From NCBI RefSeq assembly GCF_008039615.1, contig NZ_VDUZ01000047.1, positions 1 to 64,000 on the forward strand: a stretch of DNA of 64,000 nucleotides, given 5' to 3'. This stretch comes from Vineibacter terrae (lineage in GTDB: Bacteria; Pseudomonadota; Alphaproteobacteria; Reyranellales; Reyranellaceae). Shown piece after piece: positions 62,401-64,000 of this stretch. The position numbers and the translations under genes are program-made. The notes under the pieces are model-generated. The model saw only the letters and a program-made list of their open reading frames with translations, ran no database searches and was not told the origin of the DNA. How positions within the stretch are numbered: the first letter of the stretch is position 1; every line of letters begins with the position of its first letter.

Positions 62401-62588
62401 CAGCCGATCTTGGAGAAGCGCGCCGCCTGCGCCGCCTCGAGGCTCGCGACCCGCGCCTGGAGATCCTCATTCCGTGCCCACAGGGCCAGGATCAGCGCAT
62501 GCACGTCCGGCTGCGGGCGCGGTTCGCCAGGCTCGCGGTCAGCACGCATGCGGTCGATCATCTGTTGAGCCTTGGTGTCGTCCATCAC
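62400..62588 (-). CDS. small phage protein with coiled-coil
   Basis: This 62-residue protein (MMDDTKAQQMIDRMRADREP, ARNEDLQARVASLEAAQAAR) has a C-terminal heptad pattern suitable for oligomerisation. Its ATG overlaps the stop of the upstream gene (ATGA), and its stop abuts the start of the repeat protein. Such small proteins between fibre genes are often chaperones or connectors; which is not evident. Confidence 0.65.
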   Translation of the reverse strand: MMDDTKAQQMIDRMRADREPGEPRPQPDVHALILALWARNEDLQARVASLEAAQAARFSKIG

Positions 62589-63352
62589 CGCCCCGCCTGC
62601 AGGTGCTTCATGAAGGAAATGAAGTCGACCACCAGCCCGCGTTCATTGGTGCCGCTGACCTTTCGGAAGCCGACGTTCAGGGTTGCGTCCTGGTCGTACA
62701 CGTTGGTGCTGACCGTGACGGGCGAGCCGCCATTGATGGTGCAGCTTGCCGACGACGCGTCCGCGGCGATGTCGATCTGGATACGATACCAGGTGTCGGC
62801 CTGCACCGTGACGCCCGTGTCGGCGGTGCTTTCGACGCCGCCGCTGCGCGTGACCAGCTGCCACCGGCCGCCGTTCACGTTGTCGGAGTATTTGACGTAG
62901 ATGCCTTCCTGGTTGAGCTGGCTGTCGCCTTCGGCCGGCAAGCCCATCTGGACGATGTACCGGTCGCCCGATGTCGAAAGAGTGTCTTCCGTCTTGACGA
63001 TGAAGAGCAGGCGAATCGCGCCGCCCTGCATGCAGACGCCGCGATAGGTGCCCCAGAATCCGCCGCCGTCATCCGCATTCGTCCCGTAGATGCGGGCGAT
63101 GCCCTGGTGGTTCTGATCGACCTGGTTGCTGCTGCCGGCATTGCCGTAGGTCGGCATGTCCATGACGATCAGGTCGGTCTTGAAGCGCGCCGTCGTGCGT
63201 TCGTAGCCGACATAGAGATCCCAGGGCGTGACGCTGCGCTCCTTGTCGGCGTCGGCGGCCGGCTCAGACAGCACGATGTAGTGCAGGTCATTGAACGGGT
63301 CGCCGACAGCCGACTCGCGCCGCGGCAACCCTGACAGCTTGGTGTCGGCCAT
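62585..63352 (-). CDS. phage tail-region protein, probable fibre or spike subunit
   Basis: This 255-residue protein starts MADTKLSGLPRRESAVGDPF (the DTKISxLP motif seen at the N-termini of phage tail-fibre proteins). It continues with a beta-rich sandwich like concanavalin-type binding domains (GRWQLVTRSGGVESTADTGV, ADTWYRIQIDI). It probably binds a surface polymer. Its predecessor on the strand ends 14 bases earlier, so the block is an operon. Confidence 0.75.
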   Translation of the reverse strand: MADTKLSGLPRRESAVGDPFNDLHYIVLSEPAADADKERSVTPWDLYVGYERTTARFKTDLIVMDMPTYGNAGSSNQVDQNHQGIARIYGTNADDGGGFWGTYRGVCMQGGAIRLLFIVKTEDTLSTSGDRYIVQMGLPAEGDSQLNQEGIYVKYSDNVNGGRWQLVTRSGGVESTADTGVTVQADTWYRIQIDIAADASSASCTINGGSPVTVSTNVYDQDATLNVGFRKVSGTNERGLVVDFISFMKHLQAGR

Positions 63353-63365
63353 CGCGATCGTGACC

Positions 63366-63776
63366 CTACAGCGCGAAGATCTTGTTCGCCCCGTTGTCCC
63401 AGGCGATCGTGATGTTGCCGCCGTTGGGCGTCACCGGCAGGCCCGTCACGCCGGTGTCGAGGAAGGCCACCAGGCGCGACGTCGCTTCGACACCGGTATC
63501 CTTGTAGATGACCAACGCCTCGCTCGGGTCACCCGTCACCAGCGAGAGCACGACGTCGTCGCCGTCGAAGATGTTGTTCAGCACCGTGGGGTTCGTGATC
63601 GTGCCCACCGCGACGCGCGCGCCAACGGGCACGTCGTCGAGGAAGTCATGCGCGGCGTTGTAGGTGTAGTCAGCCAGGTCTACCAGGGCCACCTTGATCG
63701 TGCCCGTGGTCAGGTCGACGTTGGCCGCGCCCTTGAGCACCGCCTCCTTGAACTTCGGATAGATGGCGTTGGCCAT
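63366..63776 (-). CDS. phage structural protein, conserved hypothetical
   Basis: This 136-residue protein from ATG 63776 reads MANAIYPKFKEAVLKGAANV, KVALVDLADYTYNAAHDFLD, and LPVTPNGGNITIAWDNGANK near the end. I recognise this layout from many siphophage genomes, where the protein is a conserved neighbour of tail or capsid genes. It is rich in beta strands. The open frame is longer upstream, but ATG 63776 begins the conserved part. Confidence 0.75.
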   Translation of the reverse strand: MANAIYPKFKEAVLKGAANVDLTTGTIKVALVDLADYTYNAAHDFLDDVPVGARVAVGTITNPTVLNNIFDGDDVVLSLVTGDPSEALVIYKDTGVEATSRLVAFLDTGVTGLPVTPNGGNITIAWDNGANKIFAL

Positions 63777-63780
63777 GACC

Positions 63781-63978
63781 TTACGCTCCCTCGCTGACAG
63801 CCTCGGCCGGCGCGGCGCTGGCCAGCCGCTTCGGCACCCACGCCACATGCTGGCGCTCGAAATCATCGGCCATGCGCGCGAGCATGCCGATCTTGCTCGC
63901 CGCCGCGGCTTCGCGCAGGGCGAGCAGGTACGCCTCGCCGGCGGCCGTCACGGCCTCGGCGTGCTTCTCCAGATCCAT
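63781..63978 (-). CDS. small phage protein (65 aa)
   Basis: This 65-residue, mostly helical protein (MDLEKHAEAVTAAGEAYLLA, MLARMADDFERQHVAWVPK) ends two bases before the region of the next gene. Its ATG is at 63978, with GGAG sequence upstream. It belongs to the phage structural operon running off the window on the right. The function is unknown. Confidence 0.6.
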   Translation of the reverse strand: MDLEKHAEAVTAAGEAYLLALREAAAASKIGMLARMADDFERQHVAWVPKRLASAAPAEAVSEGA

Positions 63979-64000
63979 GATCAGTCTCCTTTCTGGCTCC

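Overview
The window looks like a chromosomal segment of a high-GC alphaproteobacterium, possibly Hyphomicrobiales or Rhodospirillales-like. The basis is codon use, translationally coupled ATGA gene junctions, palindromic repeats of the GATCATGCTC/GAGCATGATC type, and the gene families present. No rRNA or taxonomic marker gene is present, so the assignment is an inference. Most of the window makes, exports or decorates the cell surface and extracellular matrix.

Region 1 (0.6-19.1 kb) is a surface-adhesin island. A 3059-residue type I secreted protein (4878-14057) is followed by its ABC exporter and HlyD-type adaptor. It carries a DMFase-like N-terminal domain, DUF4082, cadherin-like, VCBS and RTX repeats. 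On both sides, in mirror image, lies a convergent pair of a LuxR-type regulator and a PilZ-like protein. The right-hand PilZ copy is broken by a 76-bp-period tandem duplication. A COG0523 GTPase and a 73-residue orphan lie just upstream of the adhesin.

Region 2 (19.6-25.5 kb) is a five-gene exopolysaccharide core of the exosortase-associated (XrtA/EPS) type: lipoprotein exporter, chain-length protein, CpsD-like kinase, outer-membrane barrel protein and ExeA-like ATPase. The next coupled gene is cut to 35 codons. No exosortase is visible.

Region 3 (25.5-44.4 kb) is a heavily rearranged polysaccharide assembly region. It has a Wzy-like polymerase/ligase, a Wzx flippase, glycosyltransferases, methyltransferases, an asparagine-synthase-like protein and two beta-helix proteins, one of them an RTX protein. 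It also has a wecG-wecB-wecC operon for ManNAcA synthesis and transfer. Gene fragments lie between the intact genes: a GT2 N-terminus, a Gfo/Idh N-terminus, a GT fragment joined to an IS1380-type remnant, and a conserved-hypothetical fragment. WecG carries an N-terminal RTX-like calcium-binding segment.

Region 4 (44.8-56.1 kb) runs on the plus strand. It holds the priming glycosylphosphotransferase, a GT2, six tightly coupled nucleotide-sugar genes (WbpD-, WbpB- and WbpE-like, an SDR, a second DegT aminotransferase and a NeuD/PglD-like acyltransferase) and glmS. Together with WecB/WecC these could supply diacetylated amino-uronic and bacillosamine-like sugars.

Region 5 (56.3-64.0 kb) is phage- or island-derived. 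It contains an integrase remnant, a tRNA-Ser(GCU)-like gene apparently lacking its D arm, hicAB, a divergent SRAP protein, a PIN_8-like nuclease of lower GC, and a minus-strand block of phage structural genes including a protein built of 16 short repeats. The element continues past the right edge.
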